From: Eubacterium sp.
GTDB lineage: Bacteria; Bacillota; Clostridia; Lachnospirales; Lachnospiraceae
Direction: 5' to 3'
Assembly (NCBI GenBank): GCA_022776205.1
Contig: JALFIK010000142.1
Span: forward strand, 1-17,485
Length of the DNA stretch: 17,485 nt
Shown: one piece after another, positions 1 through 6,716 of the stretch
Position numbering within the stretch: position 1 is the first letter of the stretch
Layout: each line of letters opens with the position of its first letter
Translations under genes and position numbers: made by a program
The notes under the pieces: generated by a model
Told to the model about the DNA's origin: nothing
What the model saw: only the letters and a program-made list of their open reading frames with translations
Database searches by the model: none

Positions 1-35
1 GAGTGCGGACCCTTCAGCCACTTGGGTACATCTCC
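1..35 (-). tRNA. tRNA-Ser, 5' part only (anticodon probably CGA), cut by the window edge
   Basis: Read on the minus strand from 35 down to 1, the sequence starts with the acceptor strand GGAGATG. The D-arm (CCC, loop AAGTGGCTGAA, GGG) and the first half of the anticodon arm, ending CCGCACTC, follow. A GGAG start with this D-arm is typical of bacterial tRNA-Ser. Placing U33 at the only available T puts C at position 34, which among serine anticodons fits only CGA (reads UCG). The anticodon itself, variable arm and 3' half lie outside the window, so the isoacceptor is inferred. A strong promoter immediately upstream supports a real gene. Confidence 0.85.
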
Positions 36-49
36 AAAACACAGCGCTA

Positions 50-78
50 ATTATAACAAATAACCCGTAAAATTGCAA
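50..78 (-). promoter_or_regulatory. Sigma-A-type promoter of the tRNA-Ser gene
   Basis: The minus strand shows TTGCAA (73-78), a 17-base spacer, and a perfect TATAAT (50-55). About seven bases downstream lies the expected start, followed by a short leader and the tRNA 5' end at 35. A GC-rich discriminator (TAGCGC) follows the -10, as is common for stable-RNA promoters. Hexamer quality and spacing make this one of the best promoters in the window. Confidence 0.75.
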
Positions 79-88
79 GGAAAGATTT

Positions 89-109
89 GGCGGGGTAGAA
101 TTCCCCGCC
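89..109 (-). terminator. Terminator-like hairpin after the FGGY kinase
   Basis: A perfect 7-bp stem GGCGGGG/CCCCGCC with a 7-base loop begins six bases beyond the kinase stop codon. On the minus strand it is followed by AAATCTTT, a poor T-tract, so efficiency is uncertain. It separates the kinase from the independently promoted tRNA-Ser gene. Confidence 0.5.
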
Positions 110-114
110 TTTCA

Positions 115-1656
115 TTACCTTAGTTCTCCTAATAATGCGAAGGCCTCCGTCATGGCATTTTTTACCAATACGGTCTTTTTCTCATATTGACGTCGATAAA
201 AATCTACATTTTCTTTCACCGGTTCAAATTCATTTTTCAAATGGATACTGCCCGTTAATGCTGTCACAATATCTTCCACATCTCCGACCGCATAGGCGCC
301 AAACATACAGTTTGTCATGACTGCTCCCGCCGCATTTTCCAGAGTCACAGTATGACTGTCTAACATATCTGCTTTCATCTGATTCCACATATCGTCACGG
401 CTTCCGCCCTCCGTGATGGTAATACGGCTGAAATGAATGCCAGCTGAACGGTAAAGATCCGTGATTTCCATGTAATCATATCCAATCGCCTCCAAAACAG
501 CATGCCACAGGGTGGCCTGATCTGTATCCATTGTCATATTAAGGAAACATCCCACCGCATCCTTCGTGTCGTTTGTTCCCCCGGTAAGATATGGCAAAAA
601 TAAAACACCGTCCGAACCTGCCGGCACTTTTTGTGCATCCTTTTCCAGAACTTTATAATAACTGCCATCCTCCTCTTTTCTGCAAATATTATCTTTAAAC
701 CATCGAAGAGCCAATCCTCCGGTACGGATATATCCCCAGTAAAAATACGTATCCGGAAGGGAGCCGCTGTTAAAAATCAGCCCGGTTCCTTTTTTGCTGA
801 GTTCCGGAACAATTCCTTTTGTGGACACACAGAACATGGAACAAGTACCGGCCACATCCACAGCCTGTCCGGCTTCTATATTCCCACTCCCAATCATAGA
901 CTGCATCGTATCTCCCGCACCACCACAAATCGGAATCCCTGCTGGAAATCCGGTTTGCTCTGCCATCTCCGGAGTAAGATGCCCGATGATATCCCATGGC
1001 TTCACAATACGGGGCATCATGGATTCCGGAATTCCAAGGATCTCCAGCTGCTCCGGTGACCAGCATTTCTCCTCCACTTTATAGCCAAGTCCCCAGCCCG
1101 ACATCGTTCCCCAGTCAATAAACATATCTTCTGCCCGAAGACCGGCCAGATGGGCAAGAACATAAGGAGCATCATGAACAAATTTCACACCTTTCTCTCG
1201 AAATCCATCCACATTTTTCAAAAACCAGCGCGCGAACATTGCGGGAAACATGCAGTTTGCTTCCGGATTTCCCGTTTCTTTTCCGAAAATCTCAAGATCC
1301 CAGCTATTTACCAGATCCACATCATCCTTTGTTCTTGAATCCAGGTAATTGATATACGGGGTAATCGCATTCCCTTCTGCATCCACTCCACAGATTCCGC
1401 AGATCACACCATCCCCCATGATTGCCTTCACCTTTGTAACATCCAGACCTTTTTCTTTCATCAGATTTGAACATTCCCGCATCCCTTTTATTGTGAGAGT
1501 GAGATATTCATCCACGTCCATATTCACCCAGCCCGGTTTTGGGTAATCCAGAGTGGTCGGTGAGGCAGACGAGACAACACGGTTCATATTCTCATCATAC
1601 ACGGCAACCTTGACACTTTGTGTACCTGCATCAAATCCAAGATAATACTGACTCAT
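115..1656 (-). CDS. FGGY-family carbohydrate kinase (xylulokinase-like)
   Basis: A cytosolic ATP-dependent sugar kinase of 513 residues, the usual FGGY length. The N-terminal phosphate-binding motif is DAGTQS (9-14). The GGAGDTM motif (245-251) supplies the probable catalytic base Asp249. The C-terminal nucleotide-side motif GGSRDDMW begins at 417. The substrate cannot be read from sequence. Overall it resembles xylulose/ribulose-type kinases, but the region aligned with the usual sugar-contact loop reads GDGVICGICG (81-90), so a different pentose, pentitol or ketose is possible. The ATG at 1656 is preferred because GGAGG lies eight bases upstream; an in-frame TTG five codons earlier overlaps that site. 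The only gene-proximal control element seen is an FMN riboswitch with terminator, which implies that high FMN shuts the gene off. No transporter or isomerase gene accompanies it. Confidence 0.85.
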   Translation of the reverse strand: MSQYYLGFDAGTQSVKVAVYDENMNRVVSSASPTTLDYPKPGWVNMDVDEYLTLTIKGMRECSNLMKEKGLDVTKVKAIMGDGVICGICGVDAEGNAITPYINYLDSRTKDDVDLVNSWDLEIFGKETGNPEANCMFPAMFARWFLKNVDGFREKGVKFVHDAPYVLAHLAGLRAEDMFIDWGTMSGWGLGYKVEEKCWSPEQLEILGIPESMMPRIVKPWDIIGHLTPEMAEQTGFPAGIPICGGAGDTMQSMIGSGNIEAGQAVDVAGTCSMFCVSTKGIVPELSKKGTGLIFNSGSLPDTYFYWGYIRTGGLALRWFKDNICRKEEDGSYYKVLEKDAQKVPAGSDGVLFLPYLTGGTNDTKDAVGCFLNMTMDTDQATLWHAVLEAIGYDYMEITDLYRSAGIHFSRITITEGGSRDDMWNQMKADMLDSHTVTLENAAGAVMTNCMFGAYAVGDVEDIVTALTGSIHLKNEFEPVKENVDFYRRQYEKKTVLVKNAMTEAFALLGELR

Positions 1657-1740
1657 TTTCAAATCCTCCAACTCATTTTTTCTGATATCTTATTGTGCGA
1701 ATGCGCATCCCCCGGAGAGATTTTTTATATAATAGAAAAA

Positions 1741-1764
1741 TCCCCGATATTTTCATATCGGGGA
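1741..1764 (-). terminator. Riboswitch expression-platform terminator
   Basis: On the minus strand TCCCCGATAT, loop GAAA, ATATCGGGGA is followed by TTTTTCT (1740 downward). The stem is a perfect 10 bp. It lies about 78 bases downstream of the FMN aptamer and 84 bases before the kinase ATG, the normal place for the regulated terminator of a transcription-attenuating riboswitch. Confidence 0.85.
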
Positions 1765-1840
1765 ACGAGAAACATCTTATATGAGTAAGAGCAGCCCAAA
1801 AATACATGGGACTTATACCATATCTCCTGCCCTTCTTCTA

Positions 1841-1961
1841 CTCTTCTCTCATCCAGACTATACTGTCGGCTCCGGAATCTCACCGGATCATGCCAATGGC
1901 TCGCGGGCTCACATCCATGATGCATACCGCCGGTAGGGAATTACACCCTGCCCCGAAGATC
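1841..1961 (-). ncRNA. FMN riboswitch (RFN element)
   Basis: The minus strand carries the hallmark RFN segments in order: TCTTCGGGGCAGGGTG opening P1/P2, ATTCCC..ACCGGCGGT, AGCCCGCGA, GGTGAGATTCCGGAGCCGACAGTA, and AGTCTGGAT followed by GAGAAGA closing P1. This spacing and conservation is close to diagnostic. In this family FMN binding stabilises the aptamer and favours termination, lowering expression of the downstream gene. The promoter lies at 1981-2009 and the terminator at 1741-1764. The gene controlled is an FGGY kinase, not ribU or rib biosynthesis genes. Confidence 0.95.
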
Positions 1962-1980
1962 CTATTTAATTTCTTTAGAC

Positions 1981-2009
1981 ATTATAACCCATTGCAGTTG
2001 TTTGTACAA
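1981..2009 (-). promoter_or_regulatory. Promoter of the FMN riboswitch-kinase transcript
   Basis: The minus strand has TTGTAC (2004-2009), exactly 17 bases, and a perfect TATAAT (1981-1986). Transcription would start near 1974, just upstream of the riboswitch P1 helix. An inverted repeat CAGTTGT/ACAACTG (1995-2012) covers the -35 hexamer. Confidence 0.75.
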
Positions 2010-2065
2010 CTGTTTTTTTCCTGTCCCAGAGTTTTTTTTAATTGGAAATGGAGTAATTTCCTATC

Positions 2066-2089
2066 AAAAAAAGAAGTGCCATGCACTTC
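2066..2089 (-). terminator. Intrinsic terminator of the NlpC/P60 gene
   Basis: On the minus strand a perfect 7-bp stem GAAGTGC/GCACTTC with loop ATG is followed by seven T residues (2072-2066). It begins 24 bases beyond the stop codon of the peptidase gene, so that gene is a single transcription unit on its 3' side. Confidence 0.85.
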
Positions 2090-2112
2090 CTTTTTATAAA
2101 ATATATTTAAAA

Positions 2113-2790
2113 TTAAAACATTCTGCGAATTGTTACAATGGAACGGTATGCCGCACCACGGGTAATCTTAATGCCTTCTCTCGGATTGCTGGCATGGACA
2201 ATCGTATTATTTCCCATATAAATAGCAACATGTCCGCTATAACAAATAATATCACCGGCTTTTGCGTTCCTTAAGCCTCTTACTTTCTTGCCACATCTTC
2301 TCTGACCATAGGAAGAATGCGGAAGAGATTTTCCAAATTTCTTATAAACGCTCATTACAAATCCGGAACAATCTGTTCCTCTTGTAAGAGAACTTCCGCC
2401 CCATCTATACGGATTTCCGACAAATTTCACTGCATAATTTGCAACCTGCTGACCTTTACTGATGTATGCAGTGTTTGAAGCGGTTGCTCCGTTTGGAAGA
2501 GCGATGTACTTTCCTTTTACATAACCTGTAATCCCGTTAATCTGAACCTTTACCCATTTTTTATTAAACGTAAGTACAGAGACAACATTTCCTTTATGTA
2601 AAACAGCAATTCTATCAGACTTTGCACTTTTTCTTGCCCGCAGATCCAGATTCGTAGAGCTTACGGTTCCTGCCATGGCTGTGGCAGCCTCAACCTCTCC
2701 GACACTCTTTACCCCGGCCAACGGCGAAATATTCAAGATAAAAACAGCAGTAAATGCGATAATCACGAAACGCTTTAATTTATTTAACAT
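2113..2790 (-). CDS. Secreted SH3b-NlpC/P60 peptidoglycan endopeptidase
   Basis: A 225-residue exported cell-wall hydrolase. Residues 1-36 form a signal peptide: basic MLNKLKR, then a hydrophobic core, then a likely AxA-type cleavage near 35-38. A bacterial SH3 domain (about 40-98) starts with STNLDLRARKS and probably binds the wall. The NlpC/P60 domain (about 112-225) contains the catalytic Cys141 in DCSGF, His187 in SGHVAIYMG and the third polar residue His199 in VHAS. Members cleave stem-peptide bonds, typically gamma-D-Glu to meso-diaminopimelate. The ATG at 2790 follows GGAG by nine bases. It has its own promoter region and terminator and appears monocistronic. The exact bond cut is not determinable here. 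Confidence 0.9.
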   Translation of the reverse strand: MLNKLKRFVIIAFTAVFILNISPLAGVKSVGEVEAATAMAGTVSSTNLDLRARKSAKSDRIAVLHKGNVVSVLTFNKKWVKVQINGITGYVKGKYIALPNGATASNTAYISKGQQVANYAVKFVGNPYRWGGSSLTRGTDCSGFVMSVYKKFGKSLPHSSYGQRRCGKKVRGLRNAKAGDIICYSGHVAIYMGNNTIVHASNPREGIKITRGAAYRSIVTIRRMF

Positions 2791-2837
2791 ATTTTAAATC
2801 TCCATGTATATATTGCAAACTCGTCGTTCCGATTTAT

Positions 2838-2877
2838 ATTATAGGCTTAAAATATGTCTTAATTGTGACTTTTGCAA
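2838..2877 (-). promoter_or_regulatory. Candidate promoter region of the NlpC/P60 gene
   Basis: A perfect TATAAT (2838-2843) lies about 48 bases before the ATG, but no good -35 is seen 16-18 bases upstream. An alternative is TTGCAA (2872-2877), 17 bases, TATTTT (2849-2854). One of these probably drives the gene; I cannot choose between them. A 10-bp inverted repeat sits immediately upstream (2883-2914). Confidence 0.45.
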
Positions 2878-2882
2878 TATTT

Positions 2883-2914
2883 ATTAATATTTCCGTAACA
2901 TTCGAAATATTAAT
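2883..2914. repeat. Perfect 10-bp inverted repeat upstream of the NlpC/P60 promoter
   Basis: ATTAATATTT (2883-2892) and AAATATTAAT (2905-2914) are exact reverse complements separated by 12 bases. The arms are A/T only, so chance is not negligible. Its place directly upstream of the -35 region would suit an operator or a promoter-proximal UP-like element. Confidence 0.4.
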
Positions 2915-2983
2915 GACATTTTCCTTTATTAAAAATTTCATATATCGTTTTTAATACAAAACTCCCTGAATCAAGAAAGAATC

Positions 2984-2999
2984 CTGCCCGGAGGGCTTT
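2984..2999 (+). terminator. Short GC hairpin with T-tract, oriented for plus-strand transcripts
   Basis: GCCC, loop GGA, GGGC is followed by TTTTTT reading on the plus strand. The stem is only 4 bp but GC-pure. No plus-strand gene precedes it, so it either stops antisense transcription or is part of the back-to-back hairpin cluster behind pdxT. Confidence 0.35.
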
Positions 3000-3002
3000 T
3001 TT

Positions 3003-3042
3003 ATGTAAAATAGGAAAGCTTTCGGACTTTCCTATTACATAA
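3003..3042. repeat. Long inverted repeat, second hairpin behind pdxT
   Basis: AATAGGAAAG (3009-3018) pairs with CTTTCCTATT (3027-3036) across an 8-base loop. Outer ATGT/ACAT bases can pair after a two-base bulge. On the minus strand it is followed by TTTACAT, giving weak terminator character. It lies directly after the main pdxT terminator and may be a back-up or a 3' stabilising structure. Confidence 0.55.
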
Positions 3043-3074
3043 AAACAGACCGACTATCAAAAATCGTCGGTCTG
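3041..3074 (-). terminator. Intrinsic terminator of pdxST
   Basis: On the minus strand a perfect 9-bp stem CAGACCGAC/GTCGGTCTG with an 11-base loop is followed by TTTTT (3045-3041). It starts 18 bases beyond the pdxT stop. The opposite side is also T-rich (ATCTTATTTTTT on the plus strand), so it may act in both directions. Confidence 0.85.
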
Positions 3075-3092
3075 AATCTTATTTTTTCTTGT

Positions 3093-3662
3093 TTATCTGG
3101 ATTGTATCATCTCAACCAGTTTCTTATGAATCGCATCATTGCCCGTAAGTTCCGGATGGAAAGAAAACGCTATCTGATTTCGGAATGAAACACCCACAAT
3201 TTTTCCTTCCACTTCCGCAAGAACTTTTACTCCGTCTCCCACCGATTCGATGTAAGGAGCCCGGATAAACTCCATCGGGAAACGGCCGATTCCCTCGATC
3301 TCTCCCTCATAATAAAAACTGCCAAGCTGTCTGCCATAGGCATTTCTTTTTACTGTGACAGGAAGAGTGGAAAAGCATCTTTTCTCATCATTAGACACAT
3401 TCTGGGCCAGAAGGATGAGTCCGGCACAGGTGGCCAGAACGGGAATACCCTCCTCTATTTTTTTCTTTAATGACTCAAGCATGCAAAGTTCTTTTAAAAG
3501 ATGGGTCTGCACTGTACTCTCTCCACCCGGAAGTACGAGGCCATCAAAATCCTTCTCCACATCTTCGGCTTTTCTCAATTCCACTGTTTCGACACCCAGT
3601 CTTTCCAAAGCCTTCTCATGTTCAATAAAAGCCCCCTGAACTGCCAGTACCGCAACTTTCAT
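3093..3662 (-). CDS. pdxT: Pyridoxal 5'-phosphate synthase glutaminase subunit PdxT
   Basis: A class I glutamine amidotransferase-type glutaminase that hydrolyses glutamine and channels ammonia to PdxS in the cytosolic PLP synthase complex. It has 189 residues, the family's standard length. The catalytic triad is visible: Cys79 in ATCAG, His169 and Glu171 in FHPEL. The substrate loop GGES lies at 46-49 and the characteristic start reads VLAVQGAF. The pdxS stop and the pdxT ATG are separated by a single base, with the ribosome site AGAGGA inside the end of pdxS, so translation is probably coupled. A strong terminator follows. Confidence 0.97.
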   Translation of the reverse strand: MKVAVLAVQGAFIEHEKALERLGVETVELRKAEDVEKDFDGLVLPGGESTVQTHLLKELCMLESLKKKIEEGIPVLATCAGLILLAQNVSNDEKRCFSTLPVTVKRNAYGRQLGSFYYEGEIEGIGRFPMEFIRAPYIESVGDGVKVLAEVEGKIVGVSFRNQIAFSFHPELTGNDAIHKKLVEMIQSR

Positions 3663-3663
3663 T

Positions 3664-4548
3664 TTATTTTCCTCTTTCTGCCATTAAAAGTTTTATCTCA
3701 TTTTCATTAATTCCGACCATTGCCTCACCAAGGTCTTCGGAAAGTTCTGCAAGAAGTTTGGCATCTTTGTAGTTGGTCACTGCCTTCACAATGGCATTGG
3801 CTCTCTTCTCCGGATTTCCGGATTTAAAGATACCGGATCCAACGAATACACCTTCCGCACCAAGCTGCATCATCAGGGCAGCATCTGCAGGAGTGGCAAC
3901 TCCGCCGGCTGCAAAGTTCACAACAGGAAGTCTTCCAGTATCGTGTACCTGAAGTACCAGCTCATAAGGTACCCTGAGTTCTTTTGCTGCTTCAAAAAGC
4001 TCATCTTCCCTCATGGAAGTAAGTCTTGCAATCTCCTGGTTCATCATTCGCATATGGCGGACAGCCTGTACAACGTCACCGGTTCCCGGTTCGCCTTTTG
4101 TTCGAATCATGGATGCCCCTTCATTAATACGGCGAAGAGCCTCTCCTAAATCTCTTGCACCACATACAAACGGTACTTTAAACTGTTTTTTGTCGATATG
4201 ATAAACATCATCTGCAGGTGAGAGCACTTCACTCTCATCAATATAGTCAATTTCAATTGCTTCTAAAATCTGTGCCTCTGCAAAATGTCCGATCCGGCAT
4301 TTTGCCATGACAGGGATGGACACGGCTTCCTGAATTCCGCGGATCATCTTCGGATCACTCATTCTGGATACTCCGCCGGCTGCGCGGATATCTGCAGGAA
4401 TTCTCTCTAATGCCATAACTGCACAGGCACCCGCTGCTTCTGCGATCTTTGCCTGCTCCGGTGTAGTTACGTCCATGATTACACCGCCCTTTAACATCTG
4501 GGCAAGTTCTTTATTTAATTCATATTGTTTTTTTGCACTGTTTTCCAT
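3664..4548 (-). CDS. pdxS: Pyridoxal 5'-phosphate synthase lyase subunit PdxS
   Basis: The synthase subunit of deoxyxylulose-independent vitamin B6 synthesis. It condenses ribose 5-phosphate, glyceraldehyde 3-phosphate and PdxT-derived ammonia into PLP, and forms a dodecamer coated by PdxT. The 294 residues match the family length. Lys83 in MAKCRIGH is the expected sugar Schiff-base lysine, and Lys151 in RTKGEPGTG the second active-site lysine; Asp26 is also in place. The ATG at 4548 is preferred over an in-frame TTG nine codons upstream, because AGGAG sits between them seven bases from the ATG. It leads the two-gene pdxST operon, with its promoter and tandem repeats at 4613-4702. Confidence 0.97.
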   Translation of the reverse strand: MENSAKKQYELNKELAQMLKGGVIMDVTTPEQAKIAEAAGACAVMALERIPADIRAAGGVSRMSDPKMIRGIQEAVSIPVMAKCRIGHFAEAQILEAIEIDYIDESEVLSPADDVYHIDKKQFKVPFVCGARDLGEALRRINEGASMIRTKGEPGTGDVVQAVRHMRMMNQEIARLTSMREDELFEAAKELRVPYELVLQVHDTGRLPVVNFAAGGVATPADAALMMQLGAEGVFVGSGIFKSGNPEKRANAIVKAVTNYKDAKLLAELSEDLGEAMVGINENEIKLLMAERGK

Positions 4549-4612
4549 GTTCAAGCTCCTTTCTTTCCCTTCCAATTACTTTTGTGCAGAATCATATAAC
4601 AGAAATGGCCAT

Positions 4613-4641
4613 ATTAAAATATCCAATTTGTATATAGTCAA
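4613..4641 (-). promoter_or_regulatory. Promoter of pdxST
   Basis: The minus strand shows TTGACT (4636-4641), a 17-base spacer, and TTTAAT (4613-4618), leaving a leader of roughly 60 bases before pdxS. The -35 hexamer is built into one copy of the repeat TGACTATAT, so a protein binding the repeats would directly affect polymerase access. Confidence 0.65.
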
Positions 4642-4702
4642 TATAGTCAGTTGTCTATTATTTTTAATTTTAATCCAGCCAGCCAAGAAACTTATATAGT
4701 CA
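4632..4702. repeat. Three copies of TGACTATAT around the pdxS promoter (candidate operator)
   Basis: Minus-strand TGACTATAT occurs at 4694-4702, 4641-4649 and 4632-4640. The last two are in tandem with 9-base spacing; the first and second share the longer form AACTGACTATAT and start 53 bases apart, about five helical turns. One copy overlaps the -35 element. Firmicutes pdxST operons are often controlled by PdxR, a MocR-type GntR/aminotransferase regulator that binds direct repeats, so these are candidate sites. No regulator gene lies in the window; the assignment is inference. Confidence 0.55.
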
Positions 4703-4703
4703 G

Positions 4704-6017
4704 TTAAAAAATAACCGTAATTTCTGTTCCCTTCCCCTCTTCACTTTCCAGGTGAATCTGTGCATCATGGAGTGCCACCACATGTTTTACAATGGCAAGA
4801 CCAAGTCCTGTACCGCCGGTCTGCTTGGAACGGCTTTTATCCACCCGGTAAAAGCGCTCAAAAATTCGTTTCTGATGTTCCTTTGGAATACCGATTCCCG
4901 TATCCTTTACACATAGAAAGGCATGTCCGTCCCGAGAACCTGTTTTCACGCAGACCGTACCGTTTTTATTATTATATCGAATGGCATTTTCACAGAGATT
5001 ATTGATAAGTTCTCCTATCATATCCCGATTCGCTGTCACTTCCACCGGCTCTCCCTCACAGGATATGGTCACATCATTTTTCTGGGCATACATCTGGAGA
5101 TTCTCCACACAGACTTGTGTTTCTTCCAGAAGATCAAATTTTTCCATGACAATACGGGTATCCGCACTATCCAGCTCGGAAAGCCGGATAATATCATTGA
5201 TCAGGGATAAAAGCCTTCTTGCATTCTTTCTTATTTTCCCGGCAAACTCCCCAATTTCGGAAGGAGCCACCATCCCGTTTTCAATCAGCTCTGCATATCC
5301 GGAGATTGCAGTCAGTGGTGTTTTTAGCTCATGGGAAACATTGGCCGTAAAATCCTGACGCATCCGGGCACTTTTTAAAATATCCGCATGCTGGGCACGG
5401 ATTGTCGTGACAAAAGGTACCAGTTCCCTGTATGCCGGCGTGATGGAAAAATCATTTATGTCAACAGCCATCTGCTCAATCGGCCGCAAAAGATTTCTGG
5501 TCATAAAGTGAGCCAGAACAATGCAGAGGGCAATCATAAGAATGAGCGTGACCACTGCAATGGGAAGGACCCTGGTTAAAATACTCCAGATATTGCTCGC
5601 ATTTCTTGCAACACGAAGTACGGAACCATCGGTGAGACGAACGGCATAATAAAAAGTATTTGTGTTGAGCGTCTTTGATTTGCGCACAGCACTTCCTTCT
5701 CCGTCTGCAAACGCACTCTTAATTTCCGGTCGGCTCATATGGTTATCCATGTTCCCAATGTCCGCATCATTATCATAAAGAACATTTCCATCTGCATCAA
5801 TCCAGGTAACCCGAAGCTTTTCATAGTTAAAATGCAGGGAACCGATATTTTCTTTATTAAATAGACCGGTATGTTTTAAAACAAGGGCATTTACCTCCAG
5901 GTCATCTTTTACCTGATTTTGAAACGAGTCATAAAAGGCAAACAGCATCATAATCACCGTCGACGCAACTGCCAGCACGGAAATCGTCACCAGCTGGACA
6001 TTTATCTTCTTTCGCAT
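4704..6017 (-). CDS. phoR: PhoR-type membrane sensor histidine kinase
   Basis: A 437-residue sensor kinase, the partner of the response regulator 25 bases upstream. TM1 is about 9-29; an extracytoplasmic sensor of the PAS/CACHE-like type covers 30-145 (contains WIDADGNVLYDND); TM2 is about 148-171. A HAMP-like linker follows (172-220). The dimerisation domain carries the phospho-acceptor His229 in NVSHELKTPL. The ATPase domain shows an N-box (Asn339-Asn344), G1 DTGIGIP (372-378), an F-box near FERFYR (386-391) and G2 GGTGLGL (401-407). All catalytic motifs are intact. Placement behind pst-phoU-nptA makes phosphate sensing the obvious role, though the signal cannot be read from the sensor domain. 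No terminator separates it from pdxS. The ATG at 6017 follows repeated AAGGA ribosome sites. Confidence 0.92.
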   Translation of the reverse strand: MRKKINVQLVTISVLAVASTVIMMLFAFYDSFQNQVKDDLEVNALVLKHTGLFNKENIGSLHFNYEKLRVTWIDADGNVLYDNDADIGNMDNHMSRPEIKSAFADGEGSAVRKSKTLNTNTFYYAVRLTDGSVLRVARNASNIWSILTRVLPIAVVTLILMIALCIVLAHFMTRNLLRPIEQMAVDINDFSITPAYRELVPFVTTIRAQHADILKSARMRQDFTANVSHELKTPLTAISGYAELIENGMVAPSEIGEFAGKIRKNARRLLSLINDIIRLSELDSADTRIVMEKFDLLEETQVCVENLQMYAQKNDVTISCEGEPVEVTANRDMIGELINNLCENAIRYNNKNGTVCVKTGSRDGHAFLCVKDTGIGIPKEHQKRIFERFYRVDKSRSKQTGGTGLGLAIVKHVVALHDAQIHLESEEGKGTEITVIF

Positions 6018-6042
6018 GGAAATCCTTTCCTTTCCTTTCCTG

Positions 6043-6714
6043 TTATTCCATCACATAGCCCACATTCCGGACTGTCTTAATATGGCTGCTGCTCTTTCCG
6101 AGCTTTTTGCGCAGAGTTTTGATATGCATATCCACCGTACGGGATTCTCCTTCAAACTCCGTATCCCAGACCCTCTCCATAATCATTTCCCGGGAAAGTA
6201 CAATTCCTGCATTTTTCATAAGAAGTTTTAAAAGCTCATACTCTTTATAGGTCAGTTCCACCCCTTCATTATCCACATAAACCATATGGCGCTCATTATC
6301 TAGAAAAATGTCTCCGATCGTCATGTACTTATCATCGGGCTGGTCAACCGTACGACGCAGTACAGCTTTTACCCTGGTGATAAATTCAATGACAGAGAAC
6401 GGTTTTTTAATATAATCATCTGCCCCGATATCCAGGCCTCTTACCATATCAATTTCCGAGGTCTTGGCAGTCACCATGATTACAGGCAATTTCTTCGTCA
6501 CCGGATTTTTACGAAGTTTCTTAACAATCTCATACCCGTCCTCATCAGGAAGCATAATATCAAGGATTGCCAGATCCGGAAGTTTCTCCTCGAGTTTTTT
6601 GTAAAAATGAGCGGCATCTTCAAACTGATATACCGTATGCCCGCTGTTTTTCAGTGCAATCGCCTCTATCTCCTGAATACTTGTGTCATCTTCCACAATA
6701 TATATATTTGCCAT
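6043..6714 (-). CDS. phoP: PhoP/PhoB-type response regulator (OmpR family)
   Basis: A cytoplasmic transcription factor of 223 residues. The receiver domain (1-120) has the acidic pocket Asp9/Asp10, phospho-acceptor Asp52 in LDIMLPD, Thr82 and Lys104. The C-terminal winged helix (about 127-223) contains LTYKEYELLKLL and ends RTVDMHIKTLRKKL..VRNVGYVME, typical of OmpR/PhoB DNA-binding domains. The ATG lies two bases after the nptA stop, with the GGAGGAAAA ribosome site inside the nptA 3' end, so the genes are cotranscribed and probably coupled. It probably binds the TTTACA repeats in front of pstS and nptA, which would make it autoregulated through nptA. The symbol rests on context plus family. 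Confidence 0.92.
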   Translation of the reverse strand: MANIYIVEDDTSIQEIEAIALKNSGHTVYQFEDAAHFYKKLEEKLPDLAILDIMLPDEDGYEIVKKLRKNPVTKKLPVIMVTAKTSEIDMVRGLDIGADDYIKKPFSVIEFITRVKAVLRRTVDQPDDKYMTIGDIFLDNERHMVYVDNEGVELTYKEYELLKLLMKNAGIVLSREMIMERVWDTEFEGESRTVDMHIKTLRKKLGKSSSHIKTVRNVGYVME

Positions 6715-6716
6715 CG

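Noticed and set aside
631..1059. Long open frames on the plus strand opposite the kinase, and similar ones opposite other genes
   Set aside because: They lie wholly inside well-supported minus-strand genes, have no ribosome sites or recognisable domains, and read as compositionally odd proteins; they are shadows.
770..1066. A 98-codon minus-strand frame inside the kinase
   Set aside because: It is in another frame of the intact FGGY kinase, so it is not evidence of a frameshift or second gene.
1725..1925. A 66-codon minus-strand frame across the riboswitch
   Set aside because: It overlaps the FMN aptamer and terminator, has no start signal and encodes nothing recognisable; the RNA structure explains the sequence.
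6018..6042. Repeated GGAAA/AAGG units between phoP and phoR as a phase-variable tract
   Set aside because: Only about four short imperfect units that also serve as the ribosome binding site; too few to argue for slippage control.
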